A stretch of DNA of 64,000 nt from Anatilimnocola floriformis. Lineage in GTDB: Bacteria; Planctomycetota; Planctomycetia; Pirellulales; Pirellulaceae. Position 1 is the first letter of the stretch; each line of letters begins with the position of its first letter. The stretch covers positions 434,001-498,000 of the forward strand of contig NZ_JAMLFW010000002.1 in the NCBI RefSeq assembly GCF_024256385.1, written 5' to 3'. This document shows positions 1-7,879 of the stretch, in pieces. Below the pieces are notes generated by a model. That model worked only from the letters and a program-made list of their open reading frames with translations, was not told where the DNA came from and did not search any database. The translations under genes were made by a program, and so were the position numbers.

Positions 1-3000
1 TCTGGAATCGAGAAAGTTTGTGCGGCGATCATCGGAGACTCATTGACATCGGTAACGGTGATGACCACTGGCTTAGTGGCGGTCAATTGTCCTGCTGATG
101 CAACCACAACGATGTCGTAGGTATTGTTGAATCCAGAGTCGACGGGATTCTCAAAGTTGGGAGGTGCTACGAATGTGATTGCTCCCGAACTGCCATTCAC
201 CTGGAATCGCGCCGCATCGACTCCAGAAATGCCGTAGGCAATCGTACCTCCCGGGCCGAGGAACTCGGCATGAATCGTGTAAGCGGCCGCCACGCTGTTT
301 TCTGGAATACTCGCCGTTGCACCGCTCGTGATTTCGATTTGTCCGCCAGCGAGAGTGATCGCAGCGTCATTGCCATCGCCTCCTAGATAAGTGATATAGG
401 CAGGCAAGCCGCTTCCCAGGAAGTTCGAACTGACAAGCGTGCCCTCGGTTAGCACGGTGCCCGGAACAAGACTACTCCCAGCTCCTGCCACAAAAGTCCC
501 GACAATCGGGTCGCTAGAGTCGTTAACGACGAACACGAATGTAGAGTTTGGCGCGGGTGCATAGCCATTGAATGAAGACAGGTTGAGTGTAGCGCCAGCA
601 GAAAGAGAAATGGTGCCGTTCACGATCAATTTGTCGTAAGACGCGATTCCGCCGAGCTCAATGTTTAGTTGACTCGGGCTGCCCATTTGCAACCCTGAGA
701 GTGCAGAATGGTTTACCGTCAACGTACCGATCATGCCGTTGCCCGGTGAAATAGTACTCAGGGAACTTGCATTGAGTAAATTGTTGAGCACCCCCGTTCC
801 GCCCACAGTTCCGCCGGTCTGCGCTAGAGTTTCGCTTGTGTCCGCGAGCGAACCGTTGATTCGCAATTCGCCTGCGTTCACCAACGTGTTACCCGCATAC
901 GTGTGAGCGGCTGTCAAAATTAAGCTGCCAGCACCTTCCTTTATCAGGCGGAAGTTGTTTGCATTCGTAGTGTTGCCACCGAGGACACCGGTGTAAGTCG
1001 AATTGCCGGTTTGTTGAACTCGAAGCGTTGTGGCGGTCGCAGATCCGGTCGTTAGGCCGGCGCTTCCAGACAATCCGCCACCCGTCACCAACGTGAGGTT
1101 GCCCTCATAGCTGATTGCGGAAGTGACGTTGATCGTGCCACTACTCGGAACCCCAATCTGGAGTGTTCCCGCAGTAACGCGATCAATCGCAGCATCAGTT
1201 AGCCCAAGAACTAAGGGGCTTCCAATCAAACCGTCGTCGCCTCCTAAATTGATCAGAGTGCCTGCAGTCCGCGGCTTGAGAGTGACGAAATTGGATCCCG
1301 CATTGATGGATGTGCTGGGCAGAAAATCCATCGAATCCCCGACTAGGGTCACCATCGCGTTAGCTGACGTCCCCAATATTCTGCCAGTGTTTTGCAGTGA
1401 AATTGCGGGACTAGTAGCGCCGCTCCCGCTGATCCCAGTGATTTCGATTGCCCCACCGCTAGAACTGACCGTCGCGGCAGAGTTTTCGATGAAGACTCCA
1501 AAATTGGTATTTCCAGCCCCCGTACTGTTCCCGCCATTTCCCGAGACAGCAACAGTTGAACTGGCCACAGTGCCAGTGCTCGTGATTGTCCCGCCCGACA
1601 ACAAGTAGACGCCGAAATTGTTGAAGCTGTTGCCGGTCCCTCCCCCGGTGCCTTGTACGACTACAGAACTGAACGCCGAGATTAGTCCCGAGGAACCGCG
1701 GACAAGCACACCGTAGTTGTCCGAACCGACCGCTCCACTCAGATTTCCTCCGTATCCCTTGACGGTGACGGCCGCCGCCGTACTTTCGATCACTCCGCCC
1801 ATTGCGTGGACGCCGTAGTTGTTCCCGCTACCACCGCCACCCCCTCCCGTTCCCTCAACGAGCAACGCGCCACCATTTGATCTGATGAACGCGTCAGACT
1901 GTTCAACTACCACTCCGTTGTTACTGCCACCATTGCCATTGAAATTGCCGCCGTAGCCCTTCACAGTGACCGTCGCTGTCGACATGCTCCCCGCGCTAGA
2001 GATTCCTGCGCCGGAGAGGAGGTACACGCCAAAATTCGAGTTGCCGCCGCCACTTCCCCCAGCCCTCCCCTCCACGAGGATTGCGCCGCCAGTCGACATC
2101 ACTTGCCCTTGGGATCCTCTCACGAAGACGCCGTAGTTGTTCGACGAGTTGTCCCCGCCACGACCTTTGATGGATAAGTTACCGTTACCGACGTTGATCG
2201 TTCCACCGATGATCTCGATACCAACAAAGGATCCGGTCGACGGAGCAACTTGCTGATTGGCACTCAACGACAGGTCACCACTTGCTGTAGTGATACTCGC
2301 AAATAGGCCCAGCGAAATGTTTCTCGTCGTGGTCAATGAGATCGATCCGGTCCCACTAGCTATGAGATCGCTCGTACTACTCGGCAAACTGATCGTTCCG
2401 CCGGCATTGACGACAAGACTCTTGTTGAGTGCCATCAGGATGCCTTGACTCGAGGTTAGCTGTGCGCTTGTGACCAGCGTCAGGTCATTCACCGATGTGA
2501 GTTGCGCGCTCACGACAATCGCTCCAGTGCCTGAGTCACCAATTTGGACTGTTCCCGCCACCACGGAACCGAGCTCGCCATCGGTCAATCCCAACGCACC
2601 AGATCCACTCCCAGCAAGAACATCAGCTCCTCCTAAATCGATCGCGAATGCGGCAGTCTTGGGCCTGAGAACGACTGGACTGTTGCCAGCGTCGATCGAG
2701 GTTGAAGAAAGGAATTCGATCGAATCAGCAGTCACGGTGATCACTGCAGACGCTACACCGATGAACTTTCCGCCAAGCTCTGTGCGAACTGCGGAACTGG
2801 TTGCCCCACTTCCGCTCGTCCCGGTAACTGCAATTGCACCTCCTGCGGAAGAAATCTGCGCAGCTGCAGCAATCAGCGAAACACCAAAATTGCGCCCGCC
2901 GCTCCCGGAAATATTGCCGCCGCCGCCCATAACATTCACAGGTGCCGCGGTGCCCTCGCTAGTAATCGCTGCACCGTTGACGACCAACACTCCGATGTTG

Positions 3001-4361
3001 TCGGTGCTCGCTCCAGCTCCGCCACCGTACCCTTCAACGGAGACAGAGCCGCCACTCGAGCTTATGTGGGATGCCGGCCCGACAACTACCACTCCATCGT
3101 TGAATCCGCCCGTGCCCGTGGTATTGCCGCCAAATCCCCGAACAGTGACAGTGGCCAACGGCCCGGAGCTGTCAATCACGCCCACTGCGTCGAAATACAC
3201 ACCGTGATTGCTAGTGCTCGCCCCCACCCCGCCTCCTGTTCCTACAACAAGCACAGCTCCCGCACTGGAGGTAATGTGTGCGGCAGGCGCCGATAGCACG
3301 ACACCATGGTTCGTATACCCACTTGTGCGCCCACCAGTGCCCGTCACGGTCACGGTAGACGAGGTGCTGGTACCGCTGCTGCTGATCGTGCCGCCGAGTT
3401 GGACACCGAAATTGCCGATCCCGCTTCCTGCTCCACCGGCAGTTCCTTCGATGGCGACGGCTCCGCCATTCGACGAAATGCGAGCGTCGGCGCGCGGAAC
3501 AAAAACTCCAATGTTGCTATCGCTGTCGGATCCAGTTGTGTTCCCACCGATACCTCGGACAGTCACCGTCCCGCTAGCGCTCGCATTGAAAATCGTTCCT
3601 TCGACAAAAACTCCATGGTTTGAAACGCTGGTCCCGTTTCCTCCCCCGGCCCCATCCACTGCGATCGCACCGCCTTGCGATGTGATCAGAGATCCGCTCG
3701 ATTCTAGAAACACGCCATGATTGAGATTCGCACTGCTTGTGCCACCTCGCCCCTTAACGGTTACGCTTCCGACACCCGTGCTTTTGACTTGAGAATTTGA
3801 GATTTGGACGCCGACGAACGAACCAGCAGTCGGGGTAAGTTGCTGATTTGCGAGAAGTGATAAGCTTCCGTCGAATGTGCTTACGCTAGCGCCGCTATGA
3901 ACTTCGATATTCCTGCTCGTAGAAACACTCAGATAGTTCGATCCTGAAAGAGCGGTCGTGCCCTCGAATACAATCGAGCCGGCTGCAGGATGATCGAGAA
4001 CGACCGCGATGCCACTTGCAAAGCTGTTCGATCCGCTATTAGCGAATGTCACTGAGGCGTTAGCAGCGGCGTCGAAAATATTGATCGCTGAATACTGGGC
4101 TAGATCGTTCAGACTCAGGATCGAACTCGAGAACGCCGAAAAGTCAGCGACTTGACTGACTCCGCCATTCACAAAAGTCTGATTGCTGATAAATGAATAG
4201 TGGCCCCCTGCGGAGGATAGGGTCAGCCCTTCGTTTGCACTCAGCGTCATCAATAGTGTCGGTCCACCTGAGTCGCTTAATGTTGCCAAAGGAAGTCGAG
4301 TCTCCAGAGACTCAAGGAGCAGGCGACGTGTGCGCGCAATGCAACTTCGGCGATTTAACAT
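1..4361 (-). CDS. Giant secreted adhesin-like repeat protein (5' part; runs off left edge)
   Basis: About 1453 codons are open from an ATG at 4361 to the left edge; the C-terminus is outside the window. The N-terminus has the planctomycete export-type signature RRLLLESLETRLPLA (about residues 13-27). Next come many Gly/Ser-rich beta-strand repeats of the form NxGVxV...ISSxGGxIxVxGxGG. They are grouped in two long super-modules, each closing with a near-identical block (SIEFLSSTSIDAG near 2690, SMDFLPSTSINAG near 1310). A passenger-associated-type strand (TYTGVLGGNTTN) follows, and a cadherin-like unit ending VITVTDVNESP sits at the edge. Such proteins are usually exported surface or adhesive proteins. 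The exact role is unknown and no anchor or transporter domain is visible here. The frame is continuous with no frameshift seen. Other ORFs in this stretch are antisense shadows. Confidence 0.85.
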   Translation of the reverse strand, partial: MLNRRSCIARTRRLLLESLETRLPLATLSDSGGPTLLMTLSANEGLTLSSAGGHYSFISNQTFVNGGVSQVADFSAFSSSILSLNDLAQYSAINIFDAAANASVTFANSGSNSFASGIAVVLDHPAAGSIVFEGTTALSGSNYLSVSTSRNIEVHSGASVSTFDGSLSLLANQQLTPTAGSFVGVQISNSQVKSTGVGSVTVKGRGGTSSANLNHGVFLESSGSLITSQGGAIAVDGAGGGNGTSVSNHGVFVEGTIFNASASGTVTVRGIGGNTTGSDSDSNIGVFVPRADARISSNGGAVAIEGTAGGAGSGIGNFGVQLGGTISSSGTSTSSTVTVTGTGGRTSGYTNHGVVLSAPAAHITSSAGAVLVVGTGGGVGASTSNHGVYFDAVGVIDSSGPLATVTVRGFGGNTTGTGGFNDGVVVVGPASHISSSGGSVSVEGYGGGAGASTDNIGVLVVNGAAITSEGTAAPVNVMGGGGNISGSGGRNFGVSLIAAAAQISSAGGAIAVTGTSGSGATSSAVRTELGGKFIGVASAVITVTADSIEFLSSTSIDAGNSPVVLRPKTAAFAIDLGGADVLAGSGSGALGLTDGELGSVVAGTVQIGDSGTGAIVVSAQLTSVNDLTLVTSAQLTSSQGILMALNKSLVVNAGGTISLPSSTSDLIASGTGSISLTTTRNISLGLFASITTASGDLSLSANQQVAPSTGSFVGIEIIGGTINVGNGNLSIKGRGGDNSSNNYGVFVRGSQGQVMSTGGAILVEGRAGGSGGGNSNFGVYLLSGAGISSAGSMSTATVTVKGYGGNFNGNGGSNNGVVVEQSDAFIRSNGGALLVEGTGGGGGGSGNNYGVHAMGGVIESTAAAVTVKGYGGNLSGAVGSDNYGVLVRGSSGLISAFSSVVVQGTGGGTGNSFNNFGVYLLSGGTITSTGTVASSTVAVSGNGGNSTGAGNTNFGVFIENSAATVSSSGGAIEITGISGSGATSPAISLQNTGRILGTSANAMVTLVGDSMDFLPSTSINAGSNFVTLKPRTAGTLINLGGDDGLIGSPLVLGLTDAAIDRVTAGTLQIGVPSSGTINVTSAISYEGNLTLVTGGGLSGSAGLTTGSATATTLRVQQTGNSTYTGVLGGNTTNANNFRLIKEGAGSLILTAAHTYAGNTLVNAGELRINGSLADTSETLAQTGGTVGGTGVLNNLLNASSLSTISPGNGMIGTLTVNHSALSGLQMGSPSQLNIELGGIASYDKLIVNGTISLSAGATLNLSSFNGYAPAPNSTFVFVVNDSSDPIVGTFVAGAGSSLVPGTVLTEGTLVSSNFLGSGLPAYITYLGGDGNDAAITLAGGQIEITSGATASIPENSVAAAYTIHAEFLGPGGTIAYGISGVDAARFQVNGSSGAITFVAPPNFENPVDSGFNNTYDIVVVASAGQLTATKPVVITVTDVNESPMIAAQTFSIP

Positions 4362-4742
4362 GGTTCAACACCCATCTGCGATTTAGAGATAATGAGGCGG
4401 GATTTATTCGCAGTGGGCTTCAAGTGAGACCACTGAGTGAAGGCAACTCGTTCCTAAGTTGCCTTCTGTGGTAGGAGCACCGGCGTCCAAGCCGGTTGGG
4501 AGTCTCGATAATCCTCCGGTTGAGTTTCTTATATGACGCCATACCTTGTCAAATAATTGAATTGCGGAATCGAAATATTTCGCCTAGATCGTTCGCCATT
4601 ATTCAAGAGATAGATGTATTAAGACCGCATGAACTTATTACTGCTAGCATGTGCCTGCTCTCATCACCTTTCGGGACGCGTCATGCCGCTCGTCGATTAA
4701 TCGTTTCTAAAGATTTTACTTTCGCAGCAATGGAGGCTCGTG
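4362..4742. other. Intergenic gap, probable left margin of mobile element
   Basis: No convincing gene. It holds a perfect 9-bp inverted repeat with a 10-nt loop (GAAGGCAAC at 4439-4447, GTTGCCTTC at 4458-4466) and a 6-bp hairpin (ACCGGC 4479-4484, GCCGGT 4491-4496) inside a short GC-rich dispersed-repeat-like stretch. The part from about 4510 to 4720 looks AT-richer than its neighbours by eye. The left attachment site of the tRNA-linked element could lie here, but I found no exact copy of the tRNA sequence. Confidence 0.5.
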
Positions 4743-5141
4743 ATGTTGCCTAACCTTCCCAACGGACATCTCTACCAGTGGATTACCACATGCGGCACAT
4801 TGCTGGCCGTGGCCAGCGCGATAGGCATCTGGAGCAATTCCGCCTATTTCAATCGATCGCTTCGTGAGAATGTTGGGAATCTACTGCGTGCGCAGCAGCA
4901 GGAAGGATTGGAGAAAGAGTTCTGGGAAAAACATCTCGCGGCGGAGTCGAGGAATGCTTACTTCGCTATGTTTTCGTGTGCAGTATTCACGTTCGCAGGG
5001 CTGTTAATCGCAGCCATCGGCGGGTACTTCTGGTACACGAAGGTGCAAAAATTCGAGGATGAGCAGCGAGCACGTGAGGCGATCCGTCTGACGCATGAAG
5101 TTGACCAGATTACCGGCAAGAAAGAGTTGCACTTGCCGTAA
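4743..5141 (+). CDS. Small two-TM membrane protein, unknown
   Basis: 132 residues. The ATG at 4743 is chosen because GGAGG at 4732-4736 lies 6 nt upstream; a GTG at 4740 is the alternative. It has a hydrophobic segment at about residues 13-29, a charged middle with a short amphipathic stretch (LLRAQQQEGLEKEFWEKHL), a second strong transmembrane segment at about 75-98 (MFSCAVFTFAGLLIAAIGGY), and a charged, probably helical C-terminal tail. No family recognised. It lies at the left end of the element with other plus-strand cargo genes, so an accessory role is likely, but nothing in the sequence names one. Confidence 0.6.
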   Translation: MLPNLPNGHLYQWITTCGTLLAVASAIGIWSNSAYFNRSLRENVGNLLRAQQQEGLEKEFWEKHLAAESRNAYFAMFSCAVFTFAGLLIAAIGGYFWYTKVQKFEDEQRAREAIRLTHEVDQITGKKELHLP

Positions 5142-5281
5142 GTCAACAGCGACTGCTGCTAACCTGCGCGAATGTTCGCGAAGTGGGTGATGCCGCGTCG
5201 TAGCCGGCGCGAGCCTACAAAAGAATTGCGCTTCCTATCTCCAACCGCGTGTGGTAATCCACTCACACAGAGGGCAGGGCT

Positions 5282-5632
5282 ATGAGCGACGGGCAGTTTT
5301 GCGACGGATGCGATGAGTGGGTAATCTTTCGGCGGCTCGATGGGAGAAATCGTTGCCTCAACCCTGATGGCTCCAGGCACAAATGCAGGCGAACGCGATC
5401 AGTCGCGACCGCAGCGCCGAGCAAGTCAATCTTCAATTCCAATCCGTGGCCACCGCCGGCGCCTCGGTCGAACCACAGTTTATCTGGACCACGCGGCATC
5501 GATTGGTTTAGCGGAACACCAGCTCGCGCGCTGGCGGCTCTCTCTGTGCTGATCGGCGTGGCGATCTTGTGGTTATTCATTTGGATTTGCACCGGCATAT
5601 TTGAGTTGGTGCGCAGTTGGTTTATTGGCTGA
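5282..5632 (+). CDS. Small protein with Cys-rich N-terminus and C-terminal TM helix
   Basis: 116 residues. AGGG at 5272-5275 precedes the ATG. The N-terminus has CDGC (residues 7-10), then Cys25 and HKC (33-35), spacing that could bind zinc like a short ribbon. A Pro/Ser-rich linker follows, then one strong transmembrane helix at about 87-110 (ALSVLIGVAILWLFIWICTG). Zinc-ribbon plus single membrane anchor is a common layout in small planctomycete proteins, but I do not recognise this family. It ends 38 bp before the AlbA_2-type gene and may share its transcript. Confidence 0.5.
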   Translation: MSDGQFCDGCDEWVIFRRLDGRNRCLNPDGSRHKCRRTRSVATAAPSKSIFNSNPWPPPAPRSNHSLSGPRGIDWFSGTPARALAALSVLIGVAILWLFIWICTGIFELVRSWFIG

Positions 5633-5670
5633 GTCAATTTTACTCATTGCGTGCGATAATGGAGGGTCTG

Positions 5671-6870
5671 ATGTCTCTATGGTCCAAGCCGATCGACGAA
5701 ATAGCTTTCGCGGACGTTGATGCTTTCTGTCGCACGATGCAGCCAGAAGGCGCGCGACTGGATTACAAGGGCTTCACGATACCGAAGGACCTGCCGAAAA
5801 CGATCGCTGCCTTTGCGAACACCTTAGGTGGACTGATTCTTCTGGGAGTCGATGCCGACAAGACAACGAACAAGCCGATCTGGCCGCCTCAATCGGGAAT
5901 GCCGACAGAGGTCGGATTGCAGGAACGCGTTTTCCAACTTGCACATGACGCTATCAGCCCGCCAGTACGCGTTAGCGTAAGCAATGTCATCGAGATCCCA
6001 GAACTGTCTGGCAAGGCAATTCTCGTGATTCGAGTGCACGAGAGTAGCGAGGCACCGCATGCGACGGAGAAGAATCGCAAGGTCTACGTCTACGAACGGA
6101 CCGACAACAAGAACGAGCCGTACGAACTTGCAGATGTGAACAGAATCGAATACCTGCTGAAGCGCCGGAATCGATTGCAGGATGCTCGCGAGGCGAAACT
6201 GCATGAAAACCTGACTCGCGCGAATAGCCAAATGCATCCGAGCAAATGCCCAATCCGCTGGGTGTCGATCGCACCGGTTTATCCGTGGCAAGAAGTCTGC
6301 GATCCGCAGAGTTGCGTTACTTTTCACAAGCAACACTTCTTTCCAGGGCGGATGACGACAGGAGCTCATTGGGGATACCAGAATTGCGTCGGCGGTTCAT
6401 TCGCTACCGCACGAGAAGTGCGTGTTGATTCCGTCCGAATTTGCATTGCCGTCTCCTCTGTTTCTTCATCCGGAACAGTCTTCGGCGCGACGTACATTCG
6501 AGAGTGCAGAAATGACAATGAGACCCTGCTAATGCCCAACGAGGATTTGAAAAAAGGGTGGCTTGGCGTAAGCCATCAAGCCAATCGCGATGCGATCTCG
6601 GCAGTTGTCGCGGCGGCTTGCCACCTGTACAGAGAGTCAAAGAATCCACCTGGCGACGTAATGATTTCGTTTGGAATCAAGAACGCGAAAAATGTGCACT
6701 TGTTTGACTACGATACTAGGCGACGGTCTCAAACTCCCTATATGGATGAAGAGTACCGCGTTGATGAAGTGTTAAACAGTCAAGAAGTCGCCCCGACGAA
6801 GATTGAGAAATTGGCTGGGTTGTTCGACGCAGTAACATTCGCTTTCAACGGCAATCAGGATCAGATGTAG
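5671..6870 (+). CDS. Schlafen/AlbA_2-type putative ATP-/DNA-binding domain protein
   Basis: 399 residues. The ATG at 5671 is chosen because GGAGGG at 5661-5666 sits 4 nt upstream; the frame is open further upstream without a better start. Residues about 25-165 match the AlbA_2 (divergent AAA-4 / Schlafen-type) pattern: an acidic start (RLDYKGF), the core AFANTLGGLILLGVDAD, then KAILVIRVHESSEAPH and a YVYERTDN strand before NRIEYLLKRR. The C-terminal 200 residues are not recognised and may be a sensor or effector part. Family members occur as regulators and in phage-defence or accessory islands; which applies here is not shown. It follows two small membrane-protein genes and ends before a gene-poor gap. 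Domain call fairly sure, function not. Confidence 0.75.
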   Translation: MSLWSKPIDEIAFADVDAFCRTMQPEGARLDYKGFTIPKDLPKTIAAFANTLGGLILLGVDADKTTNKPIWPPQSGMPTEVGLQERVFQLAHDAISPPVRVSVSNVIEIPELSGKAILVIRVHESSEAPHATEKNRKVYVYERTDNKNEPYELADVNRIEYLLKRRNRLQDAREAKLHENLTRANSQMHPSKCPIRWVSIAPVYPWQEVCDPQSCVTFHKQHFFPGRMTTGAHWGYQNCVGGSFATAREVRVDSVRICIAVSSVSSSGTVFGATYIRECRNDNETLLMPNEDLKKGWLGVSHQANRDAISAVVAAACHLYRESKNPPGDVMISFGIKNAKNVHLFDYDTRRRSQTPYMDEEYRVDEVLNSQEVAPTKIEKLAGLFDAVTFAFNGNQDQM

Positions 6871-7199
6871 GCGATCCGCCTGAAACTGATTTCTCTGCCC
6901 TTCGCTTTGCACTCCGCGATGTATGGATCGATCGCTTCTTTTGCAGAGGCGAGTTTTTGAGAACGGGAAGTTGGCGTGAATGCCAAGTTCCTGAAGTGGA
7001 CTACCATTGTGGGAGTCCACTTTTTTGCCGACACCACGTGATCCATTTTGCTTCGGCATCGCCTTCAAAAGCTCTCCAAGCCGAACAGTGGCCCAGTCAA
7101 CGATTGCTTTTCGCGCCGCGCTAACAAATGATGGTGCGCAACAAAAAGGCCGCGTCGGAGCTGGGGAGCTGATCGACGCGGCCCAAACGGAGAATCGTG
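6871..7199 (+). other. Gene-poor gap, 329 bp
   Basis: No supported gene; ORFs here are short and lack ribosome-binding sites. GGAG at 7189-7192 belongs to the next gene. No clear terminator hairpin was seen after the 6870 stop. Confidence 0.4.
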
Positions 7200-7511
7200 A
7201 TGTCATATTACGTGTTAGCCGAATCACAGCGAAAAGCGGATGTGTTCTTTTCTGGACCGCAAGGAATGACCGCTCTAGTGTTTTCCAGCGATCAACTCGC
7301 CCAAGATTTCATCGGCAACAAGCAAAAAACTTCCGACTGGAAAATTCTGGAGCTAGACGAAGTAACTTTCGTTGAATGGCTCACTTCTCGGCAGAAGCAC
7401 AAAGAACTTGATTGCCTTGTGAAAGACCCACCTGCGGAAAGCGACCTTTCTGGGCTGCAATATATTCCGCTGTCCTCGTTTCTTCTTGCGTACGATTTGC
7501 ATCGTAGCTGA
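7200..7511 (+). CDS. Hypothetical 103-aa protein
   Basis: The ATG at 7200 has GGAG at 7189-7192, 7 nt upstream; a GTG at 7197 is the alternative. The protein starts SYYVLAESQRKADVFFSG, continues with TALVFSSDQLAQDFI and contains EVTFVEWL. This alternation of short strands and helices recalls small SseB-like folds, but the likeness is weak and I give no function. No signal peptide or membrane segment. The last 131 bp overlap an antisense ORF (7381-7584), so one of the two may be spurious. Confidence 0.5.
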   Translation: MSYYVLAESQRKADVFFSGPQGMTALVFSSDQLAQDFIGNKQKTSDWKILELDEVTFVEWLTSRQKHKELDCLVKDPPAESDLSGLQYIPLSSFLLAYDLHRS

Positions 7512-7584
7512 CTTCCGAGAGGCTTGTCATTTGGCCAGGGTGTTCGGCCTCAACTTGTTCGATGATTTCCCAGATAGTCTTCAT
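7381..7584 (-). CDS. Possible 67-aa protein (antisense overlap with 7200-7511)
   Basis: An ATG at 7584 with a weak purine-rich stretch (AAGGGAAA) upstream opens a frame starting MKTIWEIIEQVEAEHPGQ, a plausible helical, acidic protein with ordinary codon use. It would lie downstream of the 862-residue protein gene on the same strand. It conflicts with the opposite-strand gene over 131 bp, and no family is recognised, so it is listed with low confidence. Confidence 0.28.
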   Translation of the reverse strand: MKTIWEIIEQVEAEHPGQMTSLSEVSYDANRTQEETRTAEYIAAQKGRFPQVGLSQGNQVLCASAEK

Positions 7585-7606
7585 AGATTTCCCTTGAGAT
7601 GATGGC

Positions 7607-7879
7607 ATGAACCAGTTTAGCGATAACCCATATGAGAGCCCTGCCGATGTTCCGGTCAGGGCTGAGTTGAGTGAAGGGCCGGCGCCGAAGGTCGTCGTTC
7701 GAGCTCGTGACCTATTCGCAGGCACTTTTCTCTGTGCCGGAATATTCACCGGCGGAGCAGCATGGTTTTCTAGTCCTGACGCAGCATACTTCGGAGGTCT
7801 CTTCGTCATGCTAGTGTCTGGAATCATCGGGATTGCGACGTTTGCGCTCGCAATTAAAAAACTACTTGACGCCAAGTAG
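7607..7879 (+). CDS. Small NPYESP-motif membrane protein
   Basis: 90 residues. The N-terminus MNQFSDNPYESPADVP carries the NPYESP motif found at the start of many short planctomycete membrane proteins. Two hydrophobic segments follow (about residues 35-52, LFAGTFLCAGIFTGGAAWF, and about 60-82, FGGLFVMLVSGIIGIATFAL), with a short basic C-terminus. Function unknown. Its 3' end overlaps the end of the convergent 862-residue gene by 18 bp. The motif suggests a host-derived gene carried by the element. Confidence 0.6.
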   Translation: MNQFSDNPYESPADVPVRAELSEGPAPKVVVRARDLFAGTFLCAGIFTGGAAWFSSPDAAYFGGLFVMLVSGIIGIATFALAIKKLLDAK

